Positions 24,406 through 31,770 of a DNA stretch of 37,894 nucleotides are shown here, in pieces. The DNA is from Treponema sp. (GTDB lineage Bacteria; Spirochaetota; Spirochaetia; Treponematales; Breznakiellaceae): assembly GCA_009787835.1 (NCBI GenBank), contig WQSN01000027.1, positions 1 to 37,894 of the forward strand, written 5' to 3'. Every line of letters starts with the position of its first letter. Position 1 is the stretch's first letter. Below the pieces are notes generated by a model. The model ran no database searches. It had not been told where the DNA came from and saw nothing but the letters and a program-made list of their open reading frames with translations. The translations under genes and the position numbers were made by a program.

Positions 24406-25272
24406 TCATACAGCTTTAATCGTTTTATCAATTATGCTGATAATTTCATTATTAAAAATCCCAAGTTCCCTGCCGCGTTGTATCATGTCAGGTCTTTGCG
24501 TCAGGGTTTTTTCAACCCTTTTTGCCAGCCGCCAAAGACGTATCTGTTCATGATGACCAGATAATAAAACATCAGGGACCTTAATTGTATCATAAACCTC
24601 AGGACGTGTAAACTGGGGGTATTCCAAAAGTCCGTTAGTAAAACTTTCTTCGCAAAGCGAATCGGCGTTAATTACACTGTCAACAAGCCGGTAAGTCGCG
24701 TCAATAACAGCAAGAGCCGCTACCTCGCCTGAAGACAGGATATAATCCCCTACAGAAACTTCATCATCAACATAACAATCGATAATACGCTGATCAATAC
24801 CCTCATAACGTCCGCAAATTAAGATAAGTTCTTCTTCTGCGGCTAGTTCAATCGCCAAGTTTTGATTAAAAGATTTGCCAGACGGAGACAGGTAAATTAC
24901 GCGCGGTATTTTTCGGGAGTAGGGAGTCGGGAGTGGGGAGTCGGGAGCGTGATTCGAATTACAGGGATTTTCCCCGGGAACAGAATTGTAGTTCGAATAA
25001 CGCGCCCCACTCCCCACTCCCCACTCCCCACTCCCTTTCCTCTTGGCTCCGGCAGCTTCCAATGCGCGGCCCAGTGGTTCAGGCAGCATGAGCATACCAG
25101 GACCTCCGCCGTATGGAGCGTCGTCGCAGGTTTTATGTTTATCCATGGCAAAATCGCGGATGTTTATCGCCCGGTATTCGATAATACCCCGTTTTATCGC
25201 CTTTGCCATGATTGAATTGGCGAAAAAAGCGTCAGTAATTTCTGGAAATAAAGTTAAAACAGTGTATTTCAT
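24406..25272 (-). CDS. trmD: tRNA (guanine-37-N1)-methyltransferase TrmD with an in-frame palindromic insertion
   Basis: Methylates G37 of tRNAs, preventing frameshifts. From ATG 25272 (four bases after the rimM stop) it has 288 residues; typical TrmD has about 240. The core is intact: L-T-L-F-P-E, P-Y-G-G-G-P-G-M (53-60), I-C-G-R-Y-E-G-I-D (152-160), S-V-G-D-Y-I-L-S-S-G-E (173-183). The excess lies at about 78-121, rich in Gly, Ser, Pro and Asn, placed before R-V-I-Y-L-S-P. The DNA there is a long inverted repeat (24914-25035). The insertion falls in a loop between conserved blocks and keeps the frame, so the enzyme is probably functional. An upstream ATG at 25299 lies inside rimM. Confidence 0.93.
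   Translation of the reverse strand: MKYTVLTLFPEITDAFFANSIMAKAIKRGIIEYRAINIRDFAMDKHKTCDDAPYGGGPGMLMLPEPLGRALEAAGAKRKGSGEWGVGSGARYSNYNSVPGENPCNSNHAPDSPLPTPYSRKIPRVIYLSPSGKSFNQNLAIELAAEEELILICGRYEGIDQRIIDCYVDDEVSVGDYILSSGEVAALAVIDATYRLVDSVINADSLCEESFTNGLLEYPQFTRPEVYDTIKVPDVLLSGHHEQIRLWRLAKRVEKTLTQRPDMIQRGRELGIFNNEIISIIDKTIKAV
24914..25035. repeat. 122-bp palindromic element inserted inside trmD
   Basis: The left arm (24914-24949) consists of GGGAGTCGGGAGTGGGGAG-type repeats. The right arm (25002-25035) is the complementary CCCCACT run. The centre repeats the symmetry: ATTCGAATTACA near 24952-24963 against TGTAGTTCGAAT near 24986-24997 (11 of 12). The whole can fold into one long hairpin. G-rich repeats of this type are known as dispersed insertions in some bacterial genomes, notably cyanobacteria, and resemble Rickettsia palindromic elements in landing in frame inside genes. 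All three reading frames of the arms are open, which explains tolerance in coding sequence. Confidence 0.85.
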
Positions 25273-25276
25273 GTTG

Positions 25277-25825
25277 TCAGTCACCCGCAGGACGGCCATC
25301 TAAATCAAGAATCCAAATATCATGAAGCACTAATCTACCTTTATCAGGGTTGATCTCGGAAAAAAATTCTTTTCTGAAGGGAACCAAACGAATTAATCCA
25401 TTTAATAACAACTTAATTTCTATCAACTCTCCGCCGCCGCCTTCAATAATATCAGTAACATGACCGATAATCTCGCCTTTATCAGACAATACCGGCAGTC
25501 CCTTTAAATCTTCAATGTAAAATTCACCGTCTCCCAGAGAAGCGGCCTGTTCACGCGGCGCCAACAACTGCGCTCCGGTCAATGCTTTTACAGTTTCCGG
25601 GCTGTCATAACCTGCAAAACGCATAAATACAACAGGTTCGGCTGAACCTTCAGTATGAGAGTTTATATCATCAATCTGAAAAAGACGTTCTTTTCCGTCT
25701 TTACTGAGAATTACCGATTTTAATTTTAATAGATGATCAATTTCCCCTGAACAAGGGCGGACCTTTATAAAACCATTAACTCCAAAGGGAGCTCCCACAA
25801 GTCCAATGATGAACTTTTCGGTCAT
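25277..25825 (-). CDS. rimM: 16S rRNA processing protein RimM
   Basis: Assists maturation of the 30S head by binding S19. The 182-aa product has the N-terminal RimM barrel (I-I-G-L-V-G-A-P-F-G-V-N-G-F-I-K-V) and a PRC-barrel domain from about 98. The latter contains E-F-Y-I-E-D-L-K-G-L-P-V, I-G-H-V-T-D-I-I-E-G-G-G-G-E-L-I-E-I and L-V-P-F-R-K-E-F. The order khpA-rimM-trmD is the standard one. The trmD start follows after four bases. Confidence 0.95.
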   Translation of the reverse strand: MTEKFIIGLVGAPFGVNGFIKVRPCSGEIDHLLKLKSVILSKDGKERLFQIDDINSHTEGSAEPVVFMRFAGYDSPETVKALTGAQLLAPREQAASLGDGEFYIEDLKGLPVLSDKGEIIGHVTDIIEGGGGELIEIKLLLNGLIRLVPFRKEFFSEINPDKGRLVLHDIWILDLDGRPAGD

Positions 25826-25840
25826 TTAACTTGGCGGTCT

Positions 25841-26074
25841 TTAGTCCAGTATTTCCAGTACTGTATGTTTACCGGTTCTGGCGCTGGCTGCCTGAAGTAC
25901 CGTTCTGATTGCTTTGGCTATCCGGCCGTGTTTGCCGATTACTTTACCAATATCATTTTCAGCTACCCTCAATTCAAGAATGGTGGATTTTTCACCTTCG
26001 ACAATATTTACCTGCACCTGGGCAGGATCATCCACCAAAGACTTAGCTAAATATTCAATCAAATCTTTTTCCAT
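25841..26074 (-). CDS. khpA: KH-domain RNA-binding protein KhpA
   Basis: A 77-aa single KH domain protein that binds RNA, in other bacteria together with KhpB/Jag. It has the hallmark V-I-G-K-H-G-R-I-A-K-A-I-R with the G-x-x-G loop, and the C-terminal L-E-I-L-D. I chose ATG 26074 (M-E-K-D-L-I-E-Y), the family start; an in-frame ATG at 26098 adds eight residues. GGGGGT lies about eight bases upstream. Position between rpsP and rimM is typical. Confidence 0.93.
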   Translation of the reverse strand: MEKDLIEYLAKSLVDDPAQVQVNIVEGEKSTILELRVAENDIGKVIGKHGRIAKAIRTVLQAASARTGKHTVLEILD

Positions 26075-26155
26075 TATATTACCCCCGCCCGACAACATAA
26101 CCTTAAATTATGCGGTTGGGTTGTTTTATCAGTTTTGAAGTATAAATAACCTGTG

Positions 26156-26407
26156 TTATTTTACGGAAACGTTCTTTTTATTAAAGATACTGCGCACTGT
26201 ATCGGAAACGGTAGCGCCCTTAGCCAGCCATGCTTTGGCTTTTTCTTCATTAAAAACAATCTGTTTGTCTTCCGCTTCGATAGGATGATAATAGCCAAGT
26301 TCCTCAATGGTTTTCCCGTCCCTTGGCGCCATTTTGTCCATAACTACAATACGATAATAAGGCCGCTTTTTAGTGCCAAATCTTTTGAGCCGTATTTTTG
26401 CGCTCAT
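26156..26407 (-). CDS. rpsP: Ribosomal protein S16
   Basis: Small-subunit protein needed for 30S assembly. The 83-aa product starts M-S-A-K-I-R-L-K-R-F-G and has P-Y-Y-R-I-V-V-M-D and I-E-E-L-G-Y-Y-H-P. Its length is normal. AGGAGG precedes the ATG. First gene of the minus-strand ribosomal operon; a promoter and a two-hairpin leader lie upstream. Confidence 0.97.
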   Translation of the reverse strand: MSAKIRLKRFGTKKRPYYRIVVMDKMAPRDGKTIEELGYYHPIEAEDKQIVFNEEKAKAWLAKGATVSDTVRSIFNKKNVSVK

Positions 26408-26428
26408 AAAAAAATCCTCCTGCTCTTT

Positions 26429-26527
26429 TCCCGTCTGATGCGGGAGCCTGATTTATTGGAATTTATCGGCGGCTCAGGCCTGCCGCCAGTGTAATAAAAG
26501 TGTAGAGTTTTTGCGGAGGTTTGTCTA
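26429..26527 (-). promoter_or_regulatory. rpsP operon promoter and two-hairpin leader
   Basis: Minus strand: TAGACA (26522-26527, five of six), 17 bases, TACACT (26499-26504, four of six). The -35 box overlaps the stop codon of the upstream XRE gene. The leader then holds GGCGGC/GCCGCC arms (26482-26487 and 26468-26473) with an 8-base loop, and TCCCG/CGGGA arms (26441-26445 and 26429-26433) with a 7-base loop just before the ribosome binding site. Such hairpins suit autoregulation or attenuation of a ribosomal operon, but no protein-binding site is recognised. Confidence 0.45.
26483..26526. repeat. Direct repeat R1, copy a (overlaps the rpsP promoter)
   Basis: About 44 bp, from CCGCCAGTGTAATAAAAG through GTAGAGTTTTTG to GGTTTGTCT, recurring at 28780-28822 with about 82% identity. 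Both copies follow a GGCGG/CCGCC hairpin. Copy a coincides with the rpsP promoter. Confidence 0.75.
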
Positions 26528-26875
26528 GTAGTTTGATGCGCCCCATAACTTTATAGCGTTATTTAAGTTAACATCAATGTCCTGATGTATTTTTTTAAAT
26601 ATTATTTCCATATCTTTCTGTACCGCCTTATAAATCTCTTCTTCAAATATACTATCAGGCATTAATAGGCGGTAAATATCGGTTTTTAAAGCAGAAGCAA
26701 GGTTAATTAATGTCTTGTCACTCACCCAAGTACGGCAGCCCTCTATATCTTTTACCATCATGGTTGATAATTCCGCGTTTTCAGCGAGTTTTTCCTGTGA
26801 TAAGCCTAATTTTTCCCGGTGTTTTTTAATATTTAACGATAAAATTTTCCTTATATCATTTGGTGTTTGTTTCAT
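26525..26875 (-). CDS. XRE-family transcriptional regulator
   Basis: A 116-aa DNA-binding protein with a Cro/C1-type helix-turn-helix at about residues 13-65: L-N-I-K-K-H-R-E-K-L-G-L-S-Q-E-K-L-A, then a variant recognition part S-T-M-M-V-K-D-I-E-G. The C-terminal half is helical and acidic with no recognised domain. I chose ATG 26875 (M-K-Q-T-P-N-D); the frame extends to 26953 but the added residues look like AT-rich leader. No Shine-Dalgarno sequence is seen. It is divergent from the lipoprotein gene and may act on the dyad at 27022-27041. Confidence 0.85.
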   Translation of the reverse strand: MKQTPNDIRKILSLNIKKHREKLGLSQEKLAENAELSTMMVKDIEGCRTWVSDKTLINLASALKTDIYRLLMPDSIFEEEIYKAVQKDMEIIFKKIHQDIDVNLNNAIKLWGASNY

Positions 26876-27016
26876 ATCATACAAAATATGATAAATTATA
26901 TAATCTTCAAATAAAAATTGATTATAACAATATATTGATATTGACATTATCAATCCAAAATTACTATTATTAATAAACCATATTTAATAAACAATCAGCT
27001 TCATTCGGGGGCTGTG

Positions 27017-27045
27017 TTTATTACCGCTATTATGGGCGGTATAAT
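27017..27045 (+). promoter_or_regulatory. Promoter of the lipoprotein gene with an overlapping dyad
   Basis: TTTATT (27017-27022, weak), 17 bases, perfect TATAAT (27040-27045). TACCGC (27022-27027) and GCGGTA (27036-27041) form a perfect 6-bp dyad with an 8-base centre, filling the spacer and touching both boxes. This is a good position for a repressor, for instance the divergent XRE protein. Confidence 0.4.
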
Positions 27046-27082
27046 ATTATCCGGCTTTGAAGCTGGGCAAAAGGAGGATCTT

Positions 27083-27745
27083 ATGAAGATCTTTAATAAA
27101 ATTTTAAAGATTATCGTTATTGGAGCGGTAATCGCAATTGTAATGAGCGCTTGCGGTACATTCGGCGCTTCTAAAGAAATGGATGAGGAAACATTGGCTT
27201 TAAAAGAAAAAATGGACAGCGCATCCTGGGAAGTAAAAGCGATGACTAAAAACACACCGCTCTTGGGGGGTTTTAAATCCGCTGAAAAAATAGAACTTAC
27301 AGCTTTTCAAAATATCTCAATTATAAAGAACATGGAAAATCATATATGGTATGCATTATCAGCGCCGGAAATACCAGGAACCTACTATTTTTATAAAAAA
27401 TTTAGTACCGGTTCTGCTTTAGCGGGTGTCCAACATCGTCTCTTTATAAATACCACAATAGATGCCCAGACATTCGCTTCCATGATTGCTTTTTCCAGTG
27501 CAACATGGCAGGTAAAAACCGAAGCTGGACAGCCGTCTACTGCCAAACTTGAAAAGTTAGATCAGCATAGCGGAGAAGCCACTTTTTTTGATAATCTTTT
27601 ATCATCAGTATCTGAAGGAAGATATGATAACTGGTATTCATTCACAGCGCCGGAAATGCCCGGCATAATTTACTATTATTTTGAAAGAACACCCGGATTG
27701 GTGAGTGTTGGCGAAACCAAGCTAATTTATAAAGGCGGGCAATAA
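27083..27745 (+). CDS. Putative lipoprotein with an internal duplication
   Basis: A 220-aa protein with a lipoprotein signal peptide. The N-terminus is basic, followed by a hydrophobic run and a lipobox V-M-S-A-C with Cys at residue 23. It is expected to be lipid-anchored outside the cytoplasm. The mature part contains two related blocks: W-Y-A-L-S-A-P-E-I-P-G-T-Y-Y-F-Y near residue 92 and W-Y-S-F-T-A-P-E-M-P-G-I-I-Y-Y-Y near 190. They are separated by about 100 residues, so it is an old duplication. The function is unknown. AAAGGAGGATCTT precedes ATG 27083. Its last codons (K-G-G-Q-stop) lie in direct repeat R2. Confidence 0.85.
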   Translation: MKIFNKILKIIVIGAVIAIVMSACGTFGASKEMDEETLALKEKMDSASWEVKAMTKNTPLLGGFKSAEKIELTAFQNISIIKNMENHIWYALSAPEIPGTYYFYKKFSTGSALAGVQHRLFINTTIDAQTFASMIAFSSATWQVKTEAGQPSTAKLEKLDQHSGEATFFDNLLSSVSEGRYDNWYSFTAPEMPGIIYYYFERTPGLVSVGETKLIYKGGQ

Positions 27746-27769
27746 TCAGAGTATTCATAAAATCCATAT
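27733..27769. repeat. Direct repeat R2, copy a (3' end of the lipoprotein gene)
   Basis: 37 bp running from AGGCGGGCAATAATCAGAG to AAAATCCATAT, with copy b at 28834-28870 differing at one base. The two copies flank the Abi gene. Copy a contains the stop codon of the lipoprotein gene; copy b looks like a leftover of that same 3' end. Confidence 0.9.
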
Positions 27770-27776
27770 TTTTATC

Positions 27777-27805
27777 TTGATTTTCCCATAAAAATTACCT
27801 ATAAT
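27777..27805 (+). promoter_or_regulatory. Promoter of the Abi_2-like gene
   Basis: TTGATT (27777-27782), 17 bases, perfect TATAAT (27800-27805). Transcription should start near 27812, just before the C7 tract. Confidence 0.6.
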
Positions 27806-27818
27806 TAAATTGATAGGA

Positions 27819-27872
27819 CCCCCCCACACCTCTCATGAACCATATTGGTTTTTGATGTGTAACAGCGGGGGG
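27819..27872 (+). promoter_or_regulatory. 5' leader hairpin pairing C7 with the G6 ribosome binding site
   Basis: C7 at 27819-27825 is complementary to G6 at 27867-27872, which is the only purine-rich ribosome binding site, 10 bases before the ATG at 27883. ACAC and GTGT next to the tracts extend the pairing, and an inner AACCA-tat-TGGTT hairpin sits in the loop. Folded, the RNA would hide the ribosome binding site. The homopolymer tracts could also vary in length. Confidence 0.5.
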
Positions 27873-27882
27873 ACATTTTTTA

Positions 27883-28746
27883 ATGACTAAAGTAAAGTCT
27901 CCAATAACATATGAACATCAGGTTGAGAAACTACGCTTAAGAGGGTGTTTCATTGAAAATGAAGTTAACGCAATAAAAATACTTTCAAACATTAATTATT
28001 ACCGTTTAAGCGCATATCTTTTACCTTTCAAAGAACAAGATGATTCATATAGTAAGGGAACTAATTTTAATACAATATACCGAATTTATGAATTTGATCG
28101 AAAACTACGCAGTATTATTTTTTCAGTTATTGAAGAAATAGAAGTATATCTTCGCGCCAGATTAGCTTATTATCATGCTCATAAATATGGCGCTTTAGGT
28201 TATTTAGACGAGAAAAACTATTATCTAAAACATAATCATAATGATTTTTTAGACAAAATTGAAACAGAAAAAGATAAACGGAAAAAAGAGCCATTTGTAA
28301 AACATCATAGATTAAAATACAGCGATCAATTCCCTGTATGGGTAATAATTGAATTGTTTTCGTTTGGAATGCTTTCATTTTTTTTCTCTGATTTACTTGT
28401 CAATGATCAAAAAATCATAGCTCGCAGCTTCTTTAATACGCACCATAAAACATTGAAAAGCTGGCTAAAATGCTGTACAGATATTCGTAACTCATGTGCG
28501 CACTTTGGACGGTTTTATTATAAAAGATTTCCTTCAATACCTGATGGTATACCTGAACTTGATAATAATAACAACCGTAGTCTTTTCGGCGCAGTTATGA
28601 TGTTAAAATCTCTCTATCCTGATAAAAAAAAATGGAACAATGAAATAATAAAAATAGTTATTAATCTTTTTGATGAATATCAAAAAGATATACAATTGGA
28701 ACATATTGGTTTCCCAACCGATTGGAAATTAATATTAACTAAATAG
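27883..28746 (+). CDS. Abi_2-family (AbiD/AbiF-like) HEPN abortive-infection protein
   Basis: A 287-aa protein of the Abi_2 family, linked in other bacteria to phage abortive infection. It shows the family start P-I-T-Y-E-H-Q-V-E-K-L-R-x-R-G, then N-Y-Y-R-L-S-A-Y, Y-E-F-D-R-K-L-R, and I-E-E-I-E-V-Y-L-R-A-R. The HEPN ribonuclease-like motif R-N-S-C-A-H-F-G-R-F-Y (R-x4-H type) lies near residue 204, and the end G-F-P-x-x-W is typical. The catalytic R and H are present, so an RNA-cleaving toxin-like activity is plausible. It sits between two 37-bp direct repeats. Its AT-rich coding sequence contrasts with the neighbouring housekeeping genes, which fits horizontal acquisition. No antitoxin gene is adjacent. 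Confidence 0.88.
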   Translation: MTKVKSPITYEHQVEKLRLRGCFIENEVNAIKILSNINYYRLSAYLLPFKEQDDSYSKGTNFNTIYRIYEFDRKLRSIIFSVIEEIEVYLRARLAYYHAHKYGALGYLDEKNYYLKHNHNDFLDKIETEKDKRKKEPFVKHHRLKYSDQFPVWVIIELFSFGMLSFFFSDLLVNDQKIIARSFFNTHHKTLKSWLKCCTDIRNSCAHFGRFYYKRFPSIPDGIPELDNNNNRSLFGAVMMLKSLYPDKKKWNNEIIKIVINLFDEYQKDIQLEHIGFPTDWKLILTK

Positions 28747-28779
28747 CTATCCGGCGGCAGCTCATCAGTCAATTTATAA

Positions 28780-28822
28780 CCGCCAGTATATAAAAACGTA
28801 GAGTTTTTGATTGGGTTTGTCT
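28780..28822. repeat. Direct repeat R1, copy b
   Basis: Second copy of the R1 repeat seen at 26483-26526, from CCGCCAGTATATAAAAACG to GGGTTTGTCT, again after a GGCGG...CCGCC hairpin. It lies 33 bases after the Abi stop codon and only 11 bases before R2 copy b. Confidence 0.75.
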
Positions 28823-28833
28823 CCGTGGCGCGC

Positions 28834-28870
28834 AGGCGGGCAATAATCAGAGTATTCACAAAATCCATAT
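28834..28870. repeat. Direct repeat R2, copy b
   Basis: 36 of 37 bases match 27733-27769. In this copy the sequence is no longer attached to a lipoprotein gene. It lies directly upstream of the promoter region of the ABC importer operon. Confidence 0.9.
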
Positions 28871-28888
28871 CCTTTCTTCATTATATAC

Positions 28889-28917
28889 TTGACATTTTTG
28901 ACATTTTTGAATAAATA
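28889..28917 (+). promoter_or_regulatory. Candidate promoter of the ABC importer operon
   Basis: TTGACA occurs twice in a 9-base tandem (28889-28894 and 28898-28903). The first is followed after 17 bases by TAAATA (28912-28917, weak -10). The leader to 29009 holds an AGCT-TATG-AGCT hairpin near 28928-28939. No T-box or riboswitch pattern is recognised. Confidence 0.35.
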
Positions 28918-29009
28918 GTAAAGGTCAGCTTATGAGCTAACTCCTTTATATTTCAATAATCGTTTGTTTATAAAGAAACTACAAAAAAACATTTTCTGTG
29001 GAGGAAACT

Positions 29010-30038
29010 ATGTACTTAAAAACTGCAAGAATTGCACACGCCGCTTTTGCTGCGCTGTTGTGCCTGCTCATGGTTATGAGCTGTTCACGGCAAAAAGAAA
29101 CAAGCGCCGCATCCGGTGAAAGGGTGATTCGAATTGGCATTGCCAAAATTGTTCAGCATGAAGCGCTGGATGCCGTGGAAAAAGGAATACAGGATACGCT
29201 GGCTGAACGGGGGTACAATGTCACCATTGATTTTCAGAACGCCAACGGAGACATGAATACCGCTACCCAGATTGCCAATAAATTCAAGAATGACAAAGTT
29301 GATGTCGCAGTAGGGATTGCCACTCCAGTAGCGGTGGCCATGGCTAATGTCATAACAGACATCCCGGTGGTCTTTTCAACGGTAACAGACCCTGTAGGGG
29401 CAAGGCTTGTTACGTCTCTTGACAGGGGGGAAGGAAATGTAACAGGTCTATCAGACGCCATACCCACAGTGGAGCATATCGGCTTCTTTAAGGAAATAGC
29501 CAATATTAAAACACTTGGGTATATCTATAATAGTTCTGAAGCCAATTCTATTTCCGCTATGGAGTTGGTGGAAGAAGGATGCAGAAGACACGGTATTACT
29601 CTTGTAAGTCAGGCTATCAATACCTCGGCTGATCTGCGTTCTGCAGCCCTGTCCATCATTAACAGGGTAGACGGATTTTATCTTACCACTGATAACACTG
29701 TATTCTCAGCTCTTCCCGCGCTAATTCAAATTTGCCGCGACGCAAGGAAGCCCATTTTTTCAGGGGATGTCACAGGCGCTTTAAACGGCGGCTGTATGAT
29801 CGCAAGCGGTTTTAACTACTACAAAGCGGGACTGGCTACAGGTCAAATAATAGCGGATATTCTTGAGGGAAAAAAAACCGTTGATATCCCCGTTAAATTT
29901 CTAACCGATCCCGCCGATTCGGATTTGCTTTTTGATCTGGACGCGGCGGCTGTCTGCGGCATTAGCATTCCGGAGACTTACCTGAACCAGGCTAATTATA
30001 TCTTTAGGAACGGCGCGCTTACTCAAAGAGATTTCTAA
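29010..30038 (+). CDS. ABC transporter substrate-binding lipoprotein (TrpX/TyrX type)
   Basis: A 342-aa extracytoplasmic binding protein of the PF04392-type family. Relatives bind aromatic amino acids. The signal peptide ends in a lipobox V-M-S-C (Cys at about residue 25). The mature part shows R-I-G-I-A-K-I-V-Q-H-E-A-L-D, V-G-I-A-T-P-V-A-V-A, P-V-V-F-S-T-V-T-D-P-V-G-A and N-V-T-G-L-S-D, the conserved ligand-cleft segments. I chose ATG 29010 after GGAGGAAACT; an in-frame ATG at 28998 precedes it by four codons. The permease gene starts on the last base of its stop codon. The ligand, tryptophan or tyrosine, is inferred from family only. Confidence 0.9.
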   Translation: MYLKTARIAHAAFAALLCLLMVMSCSRQKETSAASGERVIRIGIAKIVQHEALDAVEKGIQDTLAERGYNVTIDFQNANGDMNTATQIANKFKNDKVDVAVGIATPVAVAMANVITDIPVVFSTVTDPVGARLVTSLDRGEGNVTGLSDAIPTVEHIGFFKEIANIKTLGYIYNSSEANSISAMELVEEGCRRHGITLVSQAINTSADLRSAALSIINRVDGFYLTTDNTVFSALPALIQICRDARKPIFSGDVTGALNGGCMIASGFNYYKAGLATGQIIADILEGKKTVDIPVKFLTDPADSDLLFDLDAAAVCGISIPETYLNQANYIFRNGALTQRDF

Positions 30039-30943
30039 TGTTTGAAGGAATTTTAATAGAAGGATTCGTTTACGGCATCCTTGTTATGGGAGTGTTCATA
30101 AGCTTCCGTATACTCAATTTCGCTGATTTAACCGTAGACGGTTCCTTCCCGCTGGGCTCGGCGGTAATGGTTGTTACACTCTTAAAAGGATGGCCTACGC
30201 CGGTTTGTTTCCTGTTGGCTTTTGCCGCAGGCTGCGCCGCGGGTCTTGTAACATCGCTGATTCACACGCGGCTAAAAGTGCCGGATTTGCTTTCCGGAAT
30301 CCTTACAATGACCATGCTGTATTCGGTGAATTTGCGCATAATGAACAACCGGGCAAATATTTCCCTGCTCCGTTTCAATACCATTTTTGACAGGATTAAC
30401 GGATGGACAGCATCGCTTGACGGTTATTGGGGCGTAGTGATTTTTTGCATGCTGGCCGCTTTGGCGATCAAGCTGGCGCTGGACCTGTTTTTTCACACCG
30501 ATCTCGGGCTTACAATGGGCGCGTTAGGTGCAAATCCGCAGCTTGTGATTTCGCAGGGAATGAATCCTGATGTGATTAAAACTTACGGTATATGCCTTTC
30601 CAATGGTTTGGCTTCCTTTGCGGGCGCACTTACAGCCCTGTATCAGGGTTTTGCCGATGTCGGTCTTGGAACCGGGATAATTGTATTAGGACTTGCCTCC
30701 CTCATGCTTGGAGAACTTGTTATCAGATCTAATAAAATAGAACTGCTGACTCTGCGGGTTCTTATCGGATCCATACTGTACCGCGGGCTTATGTATTTCG
30801 CCCGCGATTACGGCTACCATATTAAAATGACTCCAAATGACTTTAAACTTATCACAGGGCTTCTCATTGTCGTTTGTATTTTTCTTTCCAAAGGCAAAGC
30901 GCTTGTTACCCCAAAATGGAATCCCCTGCAGAGGAAAAAATGA
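30038..30943 (+). CDS. ABC transporter permease (TrpY type)
   Basis: A 301-aa inner-membrane permease with about eight hydrophobic segments. It resembles the branched-chain/ribose permease superfamily members that pair with PF04392-type binding proteins. Visible landmarks are L-N-F-A-D-L-T-V-D-G-S-F-P-L-G, G-L-T-M-G-A-L-G-A-N-P-Q and F-A-D-V-G-L-G-T-G-I. It overlaps the upstream gene by one base (TAATG) and the ATPase gene by four (ATGA), so the three products are translationally coupled. Confidence 0.9.
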   Translation: MFEGILIEGFVYGILVMGVFISFRILNFADLTVDGSFPLGSAVMVVTLLKGWPTPVCFLLAFAAGCAAGLVTSLIHTRLKVPDLLSGILTMTMLYSVNLRIMNNRANISLLRFNTIFDRINGWTASLDGYWGVVIFCMLAALAIKLALDLFFHTDLGLTMGALGANPQLVISQGMNPDVIKTYGICLSNGLASFAGALTALYQGFADVGLGTGIIVLGLASLMLGELVIRSNKIELLTLRVLIGSILYRGLMYFARDYGYHIKMTPNDFKLITGLLIVVCIFLSKGKALVTPKWNPLQRKK

Positions 30944-31755
30944 TACGGCTGGATAATATTTCACTGGTCTTCAATCAGGGTACGCCTGATGAAAATGAAG
31001 CGATAAAAAATATAAATCTTACGGTTACTCCCGGCGATTTTATCACTATCATTGGTTCCAACGGGGCTGGTAAAACAAGCCTTTATAACGCTATCGCGGG
31101 AACGCATTCATTAAGTTCCGGCCGAATCTACATCGGCGCAGGGAATAACAGCGAACGTGATATTACCCGCGAACCTGAATATAAACGCGCACGGTACATT
31201 GGCCGAATCTTCCAAAATCCCCTTCTGGGTACGGCCGGGCGCATGTCGCTGGAAGACAATATGACCATTTGCGCCAAAAAAGGTTACCGGGGCCTTAACA
31301 TCAGCCTTAACAAACAGATGCGCAGTCAGTTTCGTTCTGCGCTTGCGCAATTGGGTATGGGACTGGAAAACAGGCTTACCGATAATGTTGATCTTTTTTC
31401 AGGCGGCCAGCGCCAGGCTCTTACGCTGCTTATGACAGTGATGAGCCATCCCAGTCTGCTTTTGCTTGATGAGCATACCGCAGCTCTAGATCCCCGGAAT
31501 GCCGAATCGGTAATGTCGCTGACCTTGCGTTTCGCAAGAGATTATGCTCTCACAGTGATGATGATAACCCACAACATGAAAGACGCGCTGGAAACAGGCA
31601 ACCGCCTGCTTATGATGGACGAAGGTGAAGTTATCATGGACATTTGCGCCGAAGAAAAAGCAAAACTTACTACTTCAGACCTTGTACAGCGTTTCAGGGA
31701 TATAAAGAAAAAAGACTTAACAAACGATGAGATATTATTCGGCTCATTAAAATAA
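30940..31755 (+). CDS. ABC transporter ATP-binding protein (TrpZ type)
   Basis: A 271-aa ATPase with Walker A G-S-N-G-A-G-K-T (about 37-44), signature L-F-S-G-G-Q-R-Q, Walker B L-L-L-L-D-E-H-T-A-A-L-D-P and the switch histidine in M-I-T-H-N-M. It powers import through the permease encoded just upstream. I chose ATG 30940, which overlaps the permease stop and follows GAGGAAAAA; the frame upstream to 30874 lies inside the permease gene. Confidence 0.93.
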   Translation: MIRLDNISLVFNQGTPDENEAIKNINLTVTPGDFITIIGSNGAGKTSLYNAIAGTHSLSSGRIYIGAGNNSERDITREPEYKRARYIGRIFQNPLLGTAGRMSLEDNMTICAKKGYRGLNISLNKQMRSQFRSALAQLGMGLENRLTDNVDLFSGGQRQALTLLMTVMSHPSLLLLDEHTAALDPRNAESVMSLTLRFARDYALTVMMITHNMKDALETGNRLLMMDEGEVIMDICAEEKAKLTTSDLVQRFRDIKKKDLTNDEILFGSLK

Positions 31756-31770
31756 TAGTAAAAATAATTG

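Noticed and set aside
24862..25215. Open frames across the trmD palindrome on both strands
   Set aside because: The G/C-rich heptamer repeats are free of stops in every frame; the frames contain no motif and lie inside trmD.
28871..29009. T-box or riboswitch before the TrpXYZ-type importer
   Set aside because: No T-box consensus, antiterminator or terminator pair could be found; only a short AGCT hairpin is present.
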